Shown: in pieces, positions 8,493-18,187 of the stretch
Layout of the letters: each line of letters opens with the position of its first letter
Position numbering within the stretch: the stretch's first letter is position 1
Source of the DNA: Halobacillus faecis
Lineage (GTDB): Bacteria; Bacillota; Bacilli; Bacillales; Halobacillaceae
Direction of reading: 5' to 3'
Length of the DNA: 64,000 bases
NCBI RefSeq assembly: GCF_007991335.1
Contig: NZ_BJYD01000012.1
Location: 62,001-126,000, forward strand
Notes under the pieces: generated by a model
The model's input: the letters and a program-made list of their open reading frames with translations, nothing else
Databases searched by the model: none
Told to the model about the DNA's origin: nothing
Program-made: the position numbers and the translations under genes

Positions 8493-8533
8493 AAACACGG
8501 CTTTATTTCCTTGTTGGAAATAAAGCCGTGTTT
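8493..8533 (-). terminator. Intrinsic terminator after nsrR (bidirectional)
   Basis: AACACGGCTTTATTTCC and GGAAATAAAGCCGTGTT pair perfectly around TTGTT; T runs flank both sides, so it can stop nsrR from the right and any read-through from rpsR. Confidence 0.88.
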
Positions 8534-8534
8534 T

Positions 8535-8972
8535 TTATTTCAACCCCATTAGTTCTCTCAGCTCCTGTTTGTTCGTCAGCAGGTCTTCAAGTGTGTATTG
8601 ATCTAATACGTTCAGAAAGGCACATAGGGCTTCGTGAAGGACGCCTTTCAGCTGACATGCCGGGGTGATGACGCAATAGTTAGTGGCACAGTCGAAGCAT
8701 TCGAGCAAGTGGAAGTCGTCTTCCATGGCACGGATAACACTACCTATGTTGATGTCTGCTGGTTCTCTGGCCAGACGAATGCCCCCAGAACGTCCCCTGA
8801 GGGTTTCAATCAGCTCTAGTTTGTTTAACTCGTGGATGATCTTCCCTAAATGATTTTCAGAGATGTGAAAAACTTCGGAGATCTCCTTCTTATTCGCAAG
8901 CTCACCTTCACGTTTCGATGCAGTAAAAATCAGGACCCTCAAAGCGTAATCAGTGTATTTCTTGAGACGCAT
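8535..8972 (-). CDS. nsrR: Nitric-oxide-sensing Rrf2 repressor NsrR
   Basis: 145-aa Rrf2 family regulator with an N-terminal winged helix (residues ~1-65, HISENHLGKIIHELNKLELIETLRGRSGGIRLA). Cys92, Cys100 and Cys106, plus Asp8, are exactly the [4Fe-4S] ligands known in Bacillus NsrR; a further Cys95 is present. NO destroys the cluster and lifts repression. It is divergent from hmp, the classical NsrR target, and NsrR-like palindromes lie in the shared spacer. Confidence 0.92.
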   Translation of the reverse strand: MRLKKYTDYALRVLIFTASKREGELANKKEISEVFHISENHLGKIIHELNKLELIETLRGRSGGIRLAREPADINIGSVIRAMEDDFHLLECFDCATNYCVITPACQLKGVLHEALCAFLNVLDQYTLEDLLTNKQELRELMGLK

Positions 8973-9061
8973 CTAGTTTAACCCTCATTCTTGTTTTTTT
9001 CTTATCTTATCATAAACCGTTATGACTGTCTTAATTGGGAAATGTTTTGATTTTTGCCACA

Positions 9062-9131
9062 AAAGATGTATTATGAATATTGCTTTTGTGAGGTGGGGCT
9101 CCCTATAATAAAGATGTATATAAAATACATC
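9062..9131 (+). promoter_or_regulatory. hmp promoter with two NsrR-like boxes
   Basis: -35 TTGCTT (9080-9085), 18-base spacer, -10 TATAAT (9104-9109). GATGTAT (9113-9119) and ATACATC (9125-9131) form a perfect inverted repeat over the transcription start, and AAGATGTATTATGAATATT (9063-9081) is a second, weaker copy upstream of and touching the -35. Both fit the AT-rich NsrR operator type. Confidence 0.65.
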
Positions 9132-9154
9132 AATTAGCGGAAGGGGTTTTAAGT

Positions 9155-10375
9155 ATGTCTACAAAGGCGACTGAAATTCTCGATCAACAGACAAAAAAGA
9201 CCATTAAGGCAACCGTTCCTGTCTTAGCAGAACATGGAGAAGCGATTACGACTCACTTTTATAAGCGGATGTTTGAAGATCACCCCCAATTGAAGCACAT
9301 CTTCAATCAGACACACCAGAGGGCGGGAGATCAGCCAAAAGCCCTTGCGAATGCAGTATATGCTGCCGCACAATACATCGATCAACTGGGAGTTATTTTG
9401 CCACGTGTTAAGCAAATTGCCGAAAAGCATCGTAGTTTAAACGTGAAACCTGAGCATTACCCGATCGTAGGAGAATACTTATTAAAAGCCATTAAAGAGG
9501 TCCTTGGAAGCGCGGCTACCGATGACATCATCCAAGCATGGGGAAAAGCCTACGGAGTCATTGCGGATGCCTTTATTGATGTAGAAAAAGAATTGTATCA
9601 GGAAGCAGAACAGCAAAAAGGCGGCTGGACTGGTTATCGCTTATTTGATGTCGTTGATAAGGTTAAAGAAAGTGAGGAAATTACTTCTTTTTATCTGGAA
9701 CCGAAGGACGGAAAAGCCTTATCTACTTACAAACCTGGGCAGTATTTAACTATCAAGGCAGAAATACCAGGAGAAACCTATACTCACCTTAGACAATACA
9801 GCCTTTCTGATGCCCCAGGGAAGCCCTACTACAGAATTAGTGTGAAAAAAGAGCGGGGATTTTTCAATCATCCCAATGGCATGGTTTCTTCCTGGCTGCA
9901 TGATCAAGTGAATCCCGGCGATTCTATTCCTGTCAGTGCCCCAGCAGGCGATTTTCACCTCGATAATCATACGGAACGTCCACTCGTCCTAATTAGTGGA
10001 GGTGTAGGACTCACTCCTCTGATGAGCATGTGGAAGTATGCAGAGAGGGCGCAGAAAGACCGCTTGGTTCATTTCATCCATGCAGCTAGGAACGGACGTG
10101 TGCATGCGTTTAAACAGGAAATGGAAGAGGCGGAGCTGGGTACAGCCCATCTCATTTACGAAAAGCCTGATAAAGAAGATCAAGCGAAAGGGCTGCACAA
10201 GTCTGAAGGCTATATGACGCTTGATTGGCTGAAGTCTATTGCTTCCGAAGACGCGGAATTTTATTTTTGCGGACCAGAAGGGTTCATGAAAGCTGTTTAT
10301 GGCATGCTGGATCGTTGGGGAATTCCTGAAGACCGTATTCACTATGAATTTTTTGGGCCCCAAGGAGAGTTATAA
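9155..10375 (+). CDS. hmp: Flavohaemoglobin (nitric oxide dioxygenase) Hmp
   Basis: 406-aa protein converting NO and O2 to nitrate with NAD(P)H. The globin domain covers ~1-140 with the proximal haem His92 ([12 protein letters not shown]); the FAD-binding RQYSLSD lies at 213-219; the NAD module has GGVGLTPLM at 282-290 and ends with YFCGPEGFM and HYEFFGP. GGAAGGGG precedes the ATG. Regulation by NsrR is inferred from the divergent nsrR gene and the palindromes in the promoter. Complete, with a terminator right after. Confidence 0.96.
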   Translation: MSTKATEILDQQTKKTIKATVPVLAEHGEAITTHFYKRMFEDHPQLKHIFNQTHQRAGDQPKALANAVYAAAQYIDQLGVILPRVKQIAEKHRSLNVKPEHYPIVGEYLLKAIKEVLGSAATDDIIQAWGKAYGVIADAFIDVEKELYQEAEQQKGGWTGYRLFDVVDKVKESEEITSFYLEPKDGKALSTYKPGQYLTIKAEIPGETYTHLRQYSLSDAPGKPYYRISVKKERGFFNHPNGMVSSWLHDQVNPGDSIPVSAPAGDFHLDNHTERPLVLISGGVGLTPLMSMWKYAERAQKDRLVHFIHAARNGRVHAFKQEMEEAELGTAHLIYEKPDKEDQAKGLHKSEGYMTLDWLKSIASEDAEFYFCGPEGFMKAVYGMLDRWGIPEDRIHYEFFGPQGEL

Positions 10376-10376
10376 A

Positions 10377-10412
10377 AAAGAGGCAGAATCACAATTGTGA
10401 TTCCGCCTCTTT
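10377..10412 (+). terminator. Intrinsic terminator after hmp (bidirectional)
   Basis: AAAGAGGC.GAATCAC and GTGATTC.GCCTCTTT pair around AATT. T runs on either strand let it also serve the convergent membrane-protein gene. Confidence 0.85.
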
Positions 10413-10454
10413 CTTCGTCTCGATAAATCCTAAGTCCTTGAACCTTTGTTTTTA

Positions 10455-11081
10455 TCAACAAGAAGGAGCAACCGGCTGCATCCGTTGATCGAATTTGTCG
10501 ATTTGCCCCATGAAACCTTGAATGACTGGTCCACTGAACAGAGTGATCAGTACAGTTCCTATGCCAATCGCCCCACTGAAGAGGAAGGCGAGAATGACAA
10601 GGAGAATACTGATGAGCGCCCTCGAAATGGAAACGTTCCAGCCTGTTAACTTACTGACAACAAGCATCATCCGGTCGAATGGGTTCGGGGCGAAATTTGC
10701 TTGAAGGTTAAGCGCAATACCAAAGCCTGCAATAACCATACCAGCCACAAGACAGATCATCTGCGACCAGAATACACTCGGGTGGATGGTATCCCGAATC
10801 GTGAAGACCCAAAAATCGATGCCAATCCCCGTTAAAAGAGATGTCGCTAAAGCGAGGAGTTCTGGCCGTCTTTTTTCAGCAATGGCATTAAAGACGATCA
10901 TACTGAAACCGACGACAATCTCCCAGCTTCCGATTGTTAATCCGAACGTCCGGTGCAGCCCGACGAGAAGAGCATCAAATGGGGAGGTCCCTAGCGCAGA
11001 CTGAATCGTCAAGGCGATACCAAGCGTCATAATGATAATGCCTACCGTATAATACATCGTCCTCATATAAATGCGCTTCAC
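10455..11081 (-). CDS. YczE/YyaS-type integral membrane protein
   Basis: About 208 aa with five hydrophobic helices; the pattern YYTVGIIIMTLGIALTIQSALGTSPFDALLVGL and ANFAPNPFDRMMLVVSKLTG is typical of the YczE/YyaS (COG2364) family, whose biochemical role is unclear. GTG at 11081 is proposed as start because AGGGGTGG lies six bases before it; ATG at 11066 is the alternative, and the longer ORF from 11147 has no ribosome site. The protein ends in a lone Cys. It converges on hmp. Confidence 0.7.
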   Translation of the reverse strand: MKRIYMRTMYYTVGIIIMTLGIALTIQSALGTSPFDALLVGLHRTFGLTIGSWEIVVGFSMIVFNAIAEKRRPELLALATSLLTGIGIDFWVFTIRDTIHPSVFWSQMICLVAGMVIAGFGIALNLQANFAPNPFDRMMLVVSKLTGWNVSISRALISILLVILAFLFSGAIGIGTVLITLFSGPVIQGFMGQIDKFDQRMQPVAPSC

Positions 11082-11160
11082 GTCGATCCACCCCTTCCTT
11101 TTTTCATACCTTATGAGACTATATCGTGAATAGATGGGAAATTTCAAGACTAAGAATGTA

Positions 11161-11192
11161 AAAAAACGGCAGGGGAAATTCCCTGCCGTTTG
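11161..11192 (-). terminator. Intrinsic terminator after oppA
   Basis: Reading leftwards, AACGGCAGGGAA and TTCCCCTGCCGTT (one bulge) pair and are followed by six T. Confidence 0.85.
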
Positions 11193-11203
11193 TTAAGATC
11201 TTT

Positions 11204-12901
11204 TTACTCTTCTACGTAAGCCCACTTGAATTCAAATTCTGGGCCTGTTGCTGTTGTGAAGACACCTTTGATTGACGGACGGAAAAGTTGAGCTTTTGCA
11301 TCCTGATAAATGGGTGCTACTGCTTGATCTTCTTCCAAAAGCAGTTTTTCAGCTTCCAAGAATGTTTCAAAACGTTTTTCAGGTTCTTGAGCATACTCGT
11401 CGTTTGCTTTTTTGATTAACGCGTCATATTCTTCGCTGGAGTAACCCATGTTGTTGTTCTGCCCATCTGTAAGATACATGTTCAAGTAAGTGTTCGGATC
11501 CACATAGTCTGGTCCCCATGTAGCAGCTTCCATCTCGAACTCGCCTTCGTTGTCACGACGAACACGTTCTTTGAATGGTACTTCCATCAAGTTGATCGTT
11601 ACACCTTCAAGGTTTTCTTCCAGTTGGTTCTTGTAATAAGCAAGAACGTCTTTGGAAGTTCCTGTATCGTCACCAAGCAGTTCGATCTCAACAGAATCGG
11701 TACCTAGAGCTTCCAGGCCTTTCTGCCAGTGTTCTTTTGCTTTTTCAACGTTATATTCCACCAACGGACCTTGAGCTTCACGGAAGTCTTGGTCACTGTT
11801 CGGCATAGAAACAAAGTTGGATGGTACATAGCCTTCTGCCGGTACAGATCCATCGTTCAAAATGACGTCAACGAGTGACTGACGGTCAATCGCATAAGAG
11901 ATCGCTTTACGAATGTCTACATTCGCAAGAGCTTCATTATTTTCCTGGTTGAACTTGAAGAAATATAAGTATGGTTTTTCAGCAACGTTGAAAGCGTCGC
12001 TCGTGCGGTACTGGTCCACGAATTCAGCGTTCAATTCAGTCTGATCAATTTCACCAGTGTCATAAAGGTTGACACCTGTAGAAACTTCTTTAATTACTTT
12101 CGCATTAATGGTCTCTAGTTGAACGGTTTCTGCATCCCAATAAGTATCGTTCTTTTCAACGGTCCAGCCTTCGCCGTGATTCCACTCCGTCATTTGGAAT
12201 GGTCCGTTAGAAATTGTGTATTCAGCTTCTGTAGCGAACTTGTCCCCCTGCTCTTCAACATACGCCTGGTTCAACGGCATGAACGTAATGAATACCGTCA
12301 TGGACTTGAAGTATGGAACAGGCTTTTCAAGTTCTACGACAAGGGTCTTATCATCTTCTGCAGTAGCCCCTAGGTCTTCAAGTTCTGCTTCGCCATCACT
12401 GATTGCTTGGGCATTTTTAATGATGCCTCCAAGGAAGTAAGGGCCGTACTCAGAGCCAACCTCAGGGTCGACAGCTCTTCTCCATGCATATACGAAATCG
12501 TGTGCTGTGACAGGGTCACCGTTGGACCATTCTGCATCACGCAATTTAAATGTCCATGTTAGGCCATCTTCACTCACTTCGGAGCTTTCTGCCATTCCAT
12601 CTACAAGCTGGCTGTTCTCATCCAGGCGGTATAGCCCTTCATAAGTCTCTCCAGCCCATTGGAACCCGACAGAATCGGTGATTAGAGATGGATCCATGCT
12701 AGGGATCTCACTTTTCGCTGTTACGGTAATTTCTTGATTTCCGGAAGCTTCTCCCTCATCTGACTGTTCAGTTGTTTCTTCTGATGTTTCATCTGTGCTT
12801 TCTTCACCTGTGTCTGTTGATGTTTCGCTATCTCCCCCGCTACAAGCGGCAAGGAACAATGCAAACATCAGTGCCATTAACACCAATAGATGTTTTCTCA
12901 A
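11204..12901 (-). CDS. Oligopeptide ABC transporter substrate-binding lipoprotein (OppA family)
   Basis: 565-aa extracytoplasmic solute-binding protein. Lipoprotein signal with lipobox LAAC (Cys20), then a long Ser/Thr/Glu linker, then the SBP_bac_5 fold (SLITDSVGFQWAGETYEGLYRL; WTFKLRDAEWSNGDPVTAHDFVYAWRRAVDP is the family signature). The very acidic composition is what a salt-tolerant cell would show. No permease or ATPase gene is adjacent, so it must share another Opp system. The upstream region has a sigma-A promoter and a CodY-like box, pointing to control by branched-chain amino acids and GTP. Which peptides it binds cannot be told. Confidence 0.9.
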   Translation of the reverse strand: MRKHLLVLMALMFALFLAACSGGDSETSTDTGEESTDETSEETTEQSDEGEASGNQEITVTAKSEIPSMDPSLITDSVGFQWAGETYEGLYRLDENSQLVDGMAESSEVSEDGLTWTFKLRDAEWSNGDPVTAHDFVYAWRRAVDPEVGSEYGPYFLGGIIKNAQAISDGEAELEDLGATAEDDKTLVVELEKPVPYFKSMTVFITFMPLNQAYVEEQGDKFATEAEYTISNGPFQMTEWNHGEGWTVEKNDTYWDAETVQLETINAKVIKEVSTGVNLYDTGEIDQTELNAEFVDQYRTSDAFNVAEKPYLYFFKFNQENNEALANVDIRKAISYAIDRQSLVDVILNDGSVPAEGYVPSNFVSMPNSDQDFREAQGPLVEYNVEKAKEHWQKGLEALGTDSVEIELLGDDTGTSKDVLAYYKNQLEENLEGVTINLMEVPFKERVRRDNEGEFEMEAATWGPDYVDPNTYLNMYLTDGQNNNMGYSSEEYDALIKKANDEYAQEPEKRFETFLEAEKLLLEEDQAVAPIYQDAKAQLFRPSIKGVFTTATGPEFEFKWAYVEE

Positions 12902-12921
12902 AGTGAATTCCCCCTATTTTT

Positions 12922-12977
12922 AATTTTCTAAAAATAATTACTTTTTGAATTATACAGATAAAAAAGAAAAAAATCAA
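12922..12977 (-). promoter_or_regulatory. oppA promoter with CodY-like box
   Basis: On the minus strand: -35 TTGATT (12972-12977), 17-base spacer, -10 TATAAT (12949-12954). AATTTTCTAAAAATA (12922-12936) matches the CodY consensus at 13 of 15 positions and lies just downstream of the -10, a position for repression or roadblock. Confidence 0.6.
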
Positions 12978-13036
12978 AGTCCTTTATTCGATAAAAATAA
13001 GAAAAAAATGTCGTGAAACAGAATATTCTAATTTAA

Positions 13037-13064
13037 TTGACAATGGTTCTTTCTTTGATAGGAT
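13037..13064 (+). promoter_or_regulatory. Sigma-A promoter for the aminotransferase-serA operon
   Basis: TTGACA, 16-base spacer, TAGGAT, about 85 bases before the chosen start. No T-box or other leader structure was recognised. Confidence 0.5.
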
Positions 13065-13148
13065 TAGAGAATATCATTGCTTTTCTAAAGCATAAAAGGA
13101 TCTATGGAGAAAAATGAATCACTGAATATAGAGGAGGTTGAAGGAAGT

Positions 13149-14309
13149 ATGAAACGTGAATGGGATTTGTTGCACACCCCAGGCCCCACTCCGATTCCAC
13201 CGAGTGTCGAACGAAGCATGAATCAGCCGATGATCGGCCACCGTGGTGGAAAGGCCAAAGAATTGATTCATGCGATTGCTCCTAAACTGAAGCCGGTGTT
13301 CGGTACATCGGGAGAGGTGCTTGTCGTTACAGGGAGTGGCACGTCTTCTCTGGAGGCATCTGTTGTGAACACAACCAAGCCTGGAGATAAAGTGGTCGTC
13401 GTGGTCGCCGGGGCATTCGGAGAACGTTTTGCCCAGATTTGTGAGACGTATGAATTAGATGTGATACGCATAGAGGTGCCATGGGGAAAAGCGGTCGAGG
13501 GCTCCCAAGTGGAAGAAACGCTTCGCGAACATCCGGATACGAAAGCTGTATTCCTAACGCACTGTGAAACATCGACAGGGGTCATGCACCCGGTGGAAAA
13601 GGTCGCCGAAACTGTGAAGAACAAGAGTTCAGCACTCGTCATCGTTGATGGGGTTTCTTCTATTGGAGGAGCCGAAGTGAAGATGGATCAGTCTGGAATC
13701 GATATCTTAGTTTCAGGTTCTCAAAAAGCGATGATGCTTCCTGCAGGGCTTGCTTTTCTGGCCGTCAGTGAACGCGCCTGGTCTGTCATTGATGAAAATC
13801 CACGACCTCGGTTTTACTTAGATTTACGGAAATACCGTCAACAACTCGAAGGAGGACAGACCCCTTTCACTCCTGCTCTTTCCCTTCTCTTCGGTCTCCA
13901 ACAGGTCCTTGAATTGTTGGAAGAGGAAGGCTTGGATCGGGTTTTTGAACGTCATCAAACAATGAAAGAAATGACAAGGAGCGCTTGCCGCGCCTTGAAT
14001 CTTCCTCTGTTGGTCTCAGATGAGGATGCTTCATCGACTGTAACGTCGATTCGCCCGGAAACTTTTGAGGCTGAACAACTAAGAAAAGTGGCGAATGAAG
14101 AGTTCGGACTCATTTTAGCCGGTGGACAGAAGCATATGAAGGGAGAAATTTTCAGGATCGGACACATGGGGTACTCCCGTCCTGCGAATGTTCTTCAATA
14201 TATAGGGATTCTTGAAATCGTCTTGAAACGTTTAGGTCATGAATTCGAACCGGGAGCGGGTGTCGCAGCTGCACAAACCGCTTATTTGGAACGTACAAGG
14301 GAGGAATAG
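13149..14309 (+). CDS. Class V aminotransferase (alanine/serine-glyoxylate or phosphoserine type)
   Basis: 386-aa PLP enzyme of the alanine-glyoxylate/serine-pyruvate branch. Schiff-base Lys193 (SGSQKAM), the PLP-nitrogen Asp167 (VDGVSS) and a TPGPTPIPPSV opening, which binds the substrate side, are visible. Lying 2 bases before serA suggests it acts as the phosphoserine aminotransferase step of serine synthesis, as this family does in some bacteria and archaea; conversion of glyoxylate is the alternative. ATG at 13149 is used because GAGGAGG precedes it; the ORF extends 45 bases further up without a ribosome site. Confidence 0.8.
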   Translation: MKREWDLLHTPGPTPIPPSVERSMNQPMIGHRGGKAKELIHAIAPKLKPVFGTSGEVLVVTGSGTSSLEASVVNTTKPGDKVVVVVAGAFGERFAQICETYELDVIRIEVPWGKAVEGSQVEETLREHPDTKAVFLTHCETSTGVMHPVEKVAETVKNKSSALVIVDGVSSIGGAEVKMDQSGIDILVSGSQKAMMLPAGLAFLAVSERAWSVIDENPRPRFYLDLRKYRQQLEGGQTPFTPALSLLFGLQQVLELLEEEGLDRVFERHQTMKEMTRSACRALNLPLLVSDEDASSTVTSIRPETFEAEQLRKVANEEFGLILAGGQKHMKGEIFRIGHMGYSRPANVLQYIGILEIVLKRLGHEFEPGAGVAAAQTAYLERTREE

Positions 14310-14311
14310 AA

Positions 14312-15895
14312 ATGCATCGCGTATTGATTAGTGATCCACTAAGTGAAGATGGGATCAGACCTCTATTAGAGGCGGAAGATATCGAAACCGTCATGAATTC
14401 GAACCTATCTCATGAGCAATTGTTGGAGGAAATCGGATCAGCAGAAGCGTTGATCGTAAGGAGCCAGACGCAAGTGACTAGAGAAGTCATTGAGCATGCC
14501 CCTCATTTGAAAATCATCGGCCGTGCGGGTGTGGGAGTCGATAACATTGATCTTGATGCTGCAACGGAAAACGGCGTTATCGTCGTGAATGCTCCAGATG
14601 GGAATACGATTTCAACAGCTGAACACACGATGGCGATGCTCATGTCGTTAGCACGGAATATCCCGCAAGCTTATCATCAGCTCCAACAAAAGCGATGGGA
14701 ACGTAAGAAATTCGTTGGCGTTGAGTTAAAAGATAAAGTACTCGGTATAGTCGGATTCGGTCGGATTGGTCGTGAAGTCGCCCAGCGTGCCAAAGGGCAC
14801 CGTATGAAAGTGATCGCCTTTGACCCGTTTTTGAATGAAGAAAAGGCAGAAAAAGCCGGCGTCACTCATGGGACTTTAGAGGAAGTTCTCAAACAGGCAG
14901 ACTTTCTGACTGTACACACCCCGCTAATCGAAAAGACGAAGCATCTGATCAACGAAGAGGCCATTGCCATGATGAAGACGGGGGCACGTATATTGAATTG
15001 TGCCCGTGGAGGAATTGTCGAAGAAAATGCTTTATATGAAGCCATTCAATCAGGGAAGATCGCTGGAGCTGCGCTTGATGTTTTTGAAGAAGAGCCTGCC
15101 ACGGAGCATCCGTTGTTATCCTTACCGGAAGTGATTGCCACCCCTCACCTTGGTGCCAGTACAATTGAAGCCCAGGAAAATGTTGCGACAGATGTCAGCT
15201 TTGATGTTCTGGAATTATTGCGCGGAGGAACAGTGAAAAACCCGGTCAACCTGCCTTCTGTGTCCTCAGAAATGATGGAGAAGCTCTCTCCATACTTTAA
15301 GCTCTCTGAACGTTTGGGCGCTTTTCTATCAAAAGTGGTAGACGGTACGCTTGAACGTGTGAATGTTTACTATAGTGGCGATTTACTTGAAGTTGATACC
15401 ATGCCACTTACGCGGATCGCCGTCAAAGGGATCTTGAAACGTCATATCGGCGAACGTGTGAATGATGTCAATGCCTTCAAGACAGCTTCTGATAAAGGGA
15501 TTACAGTAAATGAGCAGAAGTCGACCCAAACGAAAGGATTTACAAACTTGATTACCGTAGAAATCGAGACCGATCAAGAAAAGCGCAGCGTCGCCGGTAC
15601 GTTGCTGAATGGTTTGGGTGCACGTATAGTGCAGTTTGATCAATATTCCATCGACGTTGTTCCAGAAGGTCATCTTGTTGTCATCCGCCATACTGACCAG
15701 CCAGGAGCGATCGGCCGTGTGGGAAGCCTACTAGCCGAACATGAAATCAATATCGCAACCATGCAGGTTGGACGTACGAACGAAGGTGGAGAAGCTGTCA
15801 TGGTGCTGACGGTAGATAAACCAGTGGATGGGGACTGCGACGATAAGCTTGCACAAATTGCAGACATCAAACAAGTGCAGTGTTTAACGATTTGA
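14312..15895 (+). CDS. serA: D-3-phosphoglycerate dehydrogenase
   Basis: 527-aa first enzyme of phosphorylated serine synthesis. NAD-binding GFGRIG at 148-153, catalytic Arg232 (CARGG), Glu261 (FEEEP) and His279 (TPHLGAST), an intervening ASB-type domain (~310-450) and a C-terminal ACT domain (~455-527) that can sense serine. It is the long form, as in B. subtilis. It follows the aminotransferase with 2 bases between, so the two are one operon covering successive steps. Confidence 0.95.
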   Translation: MHRVLISDPLSEDGIRPLLEAEDIETVMNSNLSHEQLLEEIGSAEALIVRSQTQVTREVIEHAPHLKIIGRAGVGVDNIDLDAATENGVIVVNAPDGNTISTAEHTMAMLMSLARNIPQAYHQLQQKRWERKKFVGVELKDKVLGIVGFGRIGREVAQRAKGHRMKVIAFDPFLNEEKAEKAGVTHGTLEEVLKQADFLTVHTPLIEKTKHLINEEAIAMMKTGARILNCARGGIVEENALYEAIQSGKIAGAALDVFEEEPATEHPLLSLPEVIATPHLGASTIEAQENVATDVSFDVLELLRGGTVKNPVNLPSVSSEMMEKLSPYFKLSERLGAFLSKVVDGTLERVNVYYSGDLLEVDTMPLTRIAVKGILKRHIGERVNDVNAFKTASDKGITVNEQKSTQTKGFTNLITVEIETDQEKRSVAGTLLNGLGARIVQFDQYSIDVVPEGHLVVIRHTDQPGAIGRVGSLLAEHEINIATMQVGRTNEGGEAVMVLTVDKPVDGDCDDKLAQIADIKQVQCLTI

Positions 15896-15941
15896 TGGTA
15901 TCCAAATTCAGTAGCTAAAGAGACAAGAAATATTGTTGCAG

Positions 15942-15975
15942 AAAAAGACAAACCTTGCTGGGTTTGTCTTTTTCT
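15942..15975 (+). terminator. Intrinsic terminator after serA
   Basis: AAAGACAAACC and GGGTTTGTCTTT pair around TTGCT, followed by a T-rich tract. Confidence 0.85.
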
Positions 15976-16097
15976 TATGGTAAAACGATTTCATTTTATA
16001 GTTTTGTAAAACATGGTACAAAAGCTTTGACTTTGAGACTTTCTCTTGGTAAATTTAATTCCGACTAAATTCATAGACTTTATGAGGAGGGTATAAA

Positions 16098-17615
16098 ATG
16101 AAGGAAAACAGAGCGGAGATTTCATCTGGTCGTAGGTTTTTATTCCGTATCTTAGATGGCATCGAATGGCTGGGGAACAAGCTTCCATCACCATTGTTGC
16201 TGTTTGCTATATTAGCATTTATTGTAGTTATTATTTCTGGAATCTTTGCCGGTGTATCTGTCACGAATCCGACGACAGGGGAAGCCGTAGAAGTGAAGAA
16301 CCTTTTCAGTTTGAGTGGACTGGATTATATATTTAACAGCGCGGTCGATAACTTTATCGGCTTTCCACCGCTTGGAGCTGTTCTTGTGACCATGCTTGGT
16401 ATTGGCCTTGCTGAACAGACAGGTTTAATTAATGCCTCGTTGAAGGGGATTGTGTTTTCCTTTCCTCAGAAATTATTGACGGCCGCATTAGTTTTTGCCG
16501 GAGTCATGTCCAGTGTGGCGGTTAACGCCGGTTATGTAGTACTTCCACCACTTGGAGCCGTCCTTTTCTTAGGGCTTGGGCGCCACCCGCTTGCTGGACT
16601 TGCTGCCGCCTTTGCGGGGGTATCTGGCGGGTTTGGTGCCAATTTGGCTCTCACGAGTACTGATGCAATTCTTCAGGAGTTGACGGCTGAAGCGACTCGT
16701 ACGATCGATCCTGCTTATGCAGAAACGATTACAGTCACGATGAACTACTTTTTTGCTGCCGTATCTGTCGTTCTAATCACGTTGATTGGTACACTCGTTA
16801 CTGAAAAAATCGTAGAACCCAGACTGGGTAAGTATGAAGGCGAAGAGGAAGGAGAAATCGATGAACTGACTTCTCTTGAGAAAAAAGGGATGCGGTATGC
16901 TGGCATCGGCTTTCTTATTACGTTCGCTGTCATGGCTTACTTGTCTTTTGGGCCATTGCGTGGAGACGGGGCCTATATTGAATCACCATTCTTCAGTGCA
17001 TTGGTTTTCGTTATTTTCCTATTATTCCTGGTCCCAGGCTTGATCTATGGAATCATTACAAATGAGATTTCCAATGATAAAGACCTTACGAAACTGCTTG
17101 GAAAAACGATGGCAAGCATGAGTGGCTATATCGCTCTTGCCTTTACGGCGGGTCAGTTTATCGCGTACTTCCGTGAAACGAATTTAGGGACGGTCATCGC
17201 TTTTCGTGGGGCAGACTTTTTGAACTCTACAGGATTTGATGGCATCGGGCTTATCTTAACGTTTATTGGACTAACGATGGTCGTCAATTTCTTTATTGGC
17301 AGTTCTTCAGCCAAATGGACGATTCTGGCCCCTGTATTTGTTCCTATCATGATGAACCTCGGTTATTCACCAGAGTTTACAACCTTACTATATCGAATCG
17401 CAGACTCTGTGACGAACATGATTACACCGCTGCTTTTATACTTCCCGGTGATCATCGCGTTCGCTCAGCGCTACGATAAGAAGCTTGGGATTGGAACACT
17501 CATTTCTATGATGATTCCTTATTCCGTTGCCTTCTTGCTTGGCTGGTTGCTTCTGTTACTAGTTTGGGTCCTTCTAGGAATCCCGGTAGGACCAGGTGCG
17601 CCTGTTCAATACTAA
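16098..17615 (+). CDS. AbgT family transporter (p-aminobenzoyl-glutamate type)
   Basis: 505-aa membrane protein with about ten to twelve helices. Family traits: FRILDGIEWLGNKLPSPLLLFAILA near the N-terminus, the repeated PPLGAVL hairpin motif (twice), GGFGANL and a late FIGSSSAKWTILAPVFVPIMM re-entrant loop. AbgT proteins import p-aminobenzoyl-glutamate or export sulfonamides by proton or sodium coupling; the substrate here is unknown. Strong GAGGAGGG before the ATG. Single gene between terminators. Confidence 0.9.
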   Translation: MKENRAEISSGRRFLFRILDGIEWLGNKLPSPLLLFAILAFIVVIISGIFAGVSVTNPTTGEAVEVKNLFSLSGLDYIFNSAVDNFIGFPPLGAVLVTMLGIGLAEQTGLINASLKGIVFSFPQKLLTAALVFAGVMSSVAVNAGYVVLPPLGAVLFLGLGRHPLAGLAAAFAGVSGGFGANLALTSTDAILQELTAEATRTIDPAYAETITVTMNYFFAAVSVVLITLIGTLVTEKIVEPRLGKYEGEEEGEIDELTSLEKKGMRYAGIGFLITFAVMAYLSFGPLRGDGAYIESPFFSALVFVIFLLFLVPGLIYGIITNEISNDKDLTKLLGKTMASMSGYIALAFTAGQFIAYFRETNLGTVIAFRGADFLNSTGFDGIGLILTFIGLTMVVNFFIGSSSAKWTILAPVFVPIMMNLGYSPEFTTLLYRIADSVTNMITPLLLYFPVIIAFAQRYDKKLGIGTLISMMIPYSVAFLLGWLLLLLVWVLLGIPVGPGAPVQY

Positions 17616-17617
17616 TC

Positions 17618-17654
17618 AAAAAGCTCAACGTCGATGTGACGTTGAGCTTTTTTT
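17618..17654 (+). terminator. Intrinsic terminator after abgT-like gene
   Basis: AAAGCTCAACGTC and GACGTTGAGCTTT pair perfectly around GATGT, with a T run after. Confidence 0.9.
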
Positions 17655-17668
17655 TCACGCTTCAAGGG

Positions 17669-18187
17669 TCAGGAAGTTTGTATCGAATTCAATAGATGTT
17701 TCATGACATATATCTCTCGGATGATCCAGGGATTTTTATTCGTTCGATCCAAAACCTCTTCATTTTGAGCAATGGCATCCTCAACGCTTATCCAGACGGG
17801 TGAGAAGTCCTGATCTTTTTCATAAGGATCCAGCCTTTGTTCTCCCTTTTCTCCCGACCATTCACAATAATAATAACGGGAGGTCATTTCAAAAAGGGCT
17901 TGCGGGTCATACACGTCAAGGTGGCTTTCCACAACCTCACCGGCATATTCTCTCACCCGGCAGTTCTTGTAGCCTGTTTCTTCCTGAATCTCTCTGATAA
18001 GAGCATCCTCGTCTCTCTCTCCATCGTCAACGCTGCCACCAGGAAGTTTGTAATCCCCCAGATTGGTATTCACCATCAGGATTTTCCCACCATGAGAAAG
18101 TATCCCTCTGACTGCAAGACGCTTGTTTGTTTTGTATCCATCATATATTTCAGTTCCGAACCGCTTTTTGAATGGGAGTTCAGCCAA
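17669..18187 (-). CDS. NUDIX hydrolase
   Basis: NUDIX-fold protein with the box GGSVDDGERDEDALIREIQEETG, i.e. the GX5EX7REUXEEXGU pattern with its REIQEE core; the substrate, probably a nucleoside diphosphate derivative, is unknown. The start is uncertain: the frame stays open into hisJ, but the fold begins near FKKRFGTEIYDGYK. I choose TTG at 18187, which overlaps the hisJ stop, giving ~172 aa; no convincing ribosome site is visible, so coupling to hisJ translation is likely. Confidence 0.75.
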   Translation of the reverse strand: MAELPFKKRFGTEIYDGYKTNKRLAVRGILSHGGKILMVNTNLGDYKLPGGSVDDGERDEDALIREIQEETGYKNCRVREYAGEVVESHLDVYDPQALFEMTSRYYYCEWSGEKGEQRLDPYEKDQDFSPVWISVEDAIAQNEEVLDRTNKNPWIIREIYVMKHLLNSIQTS

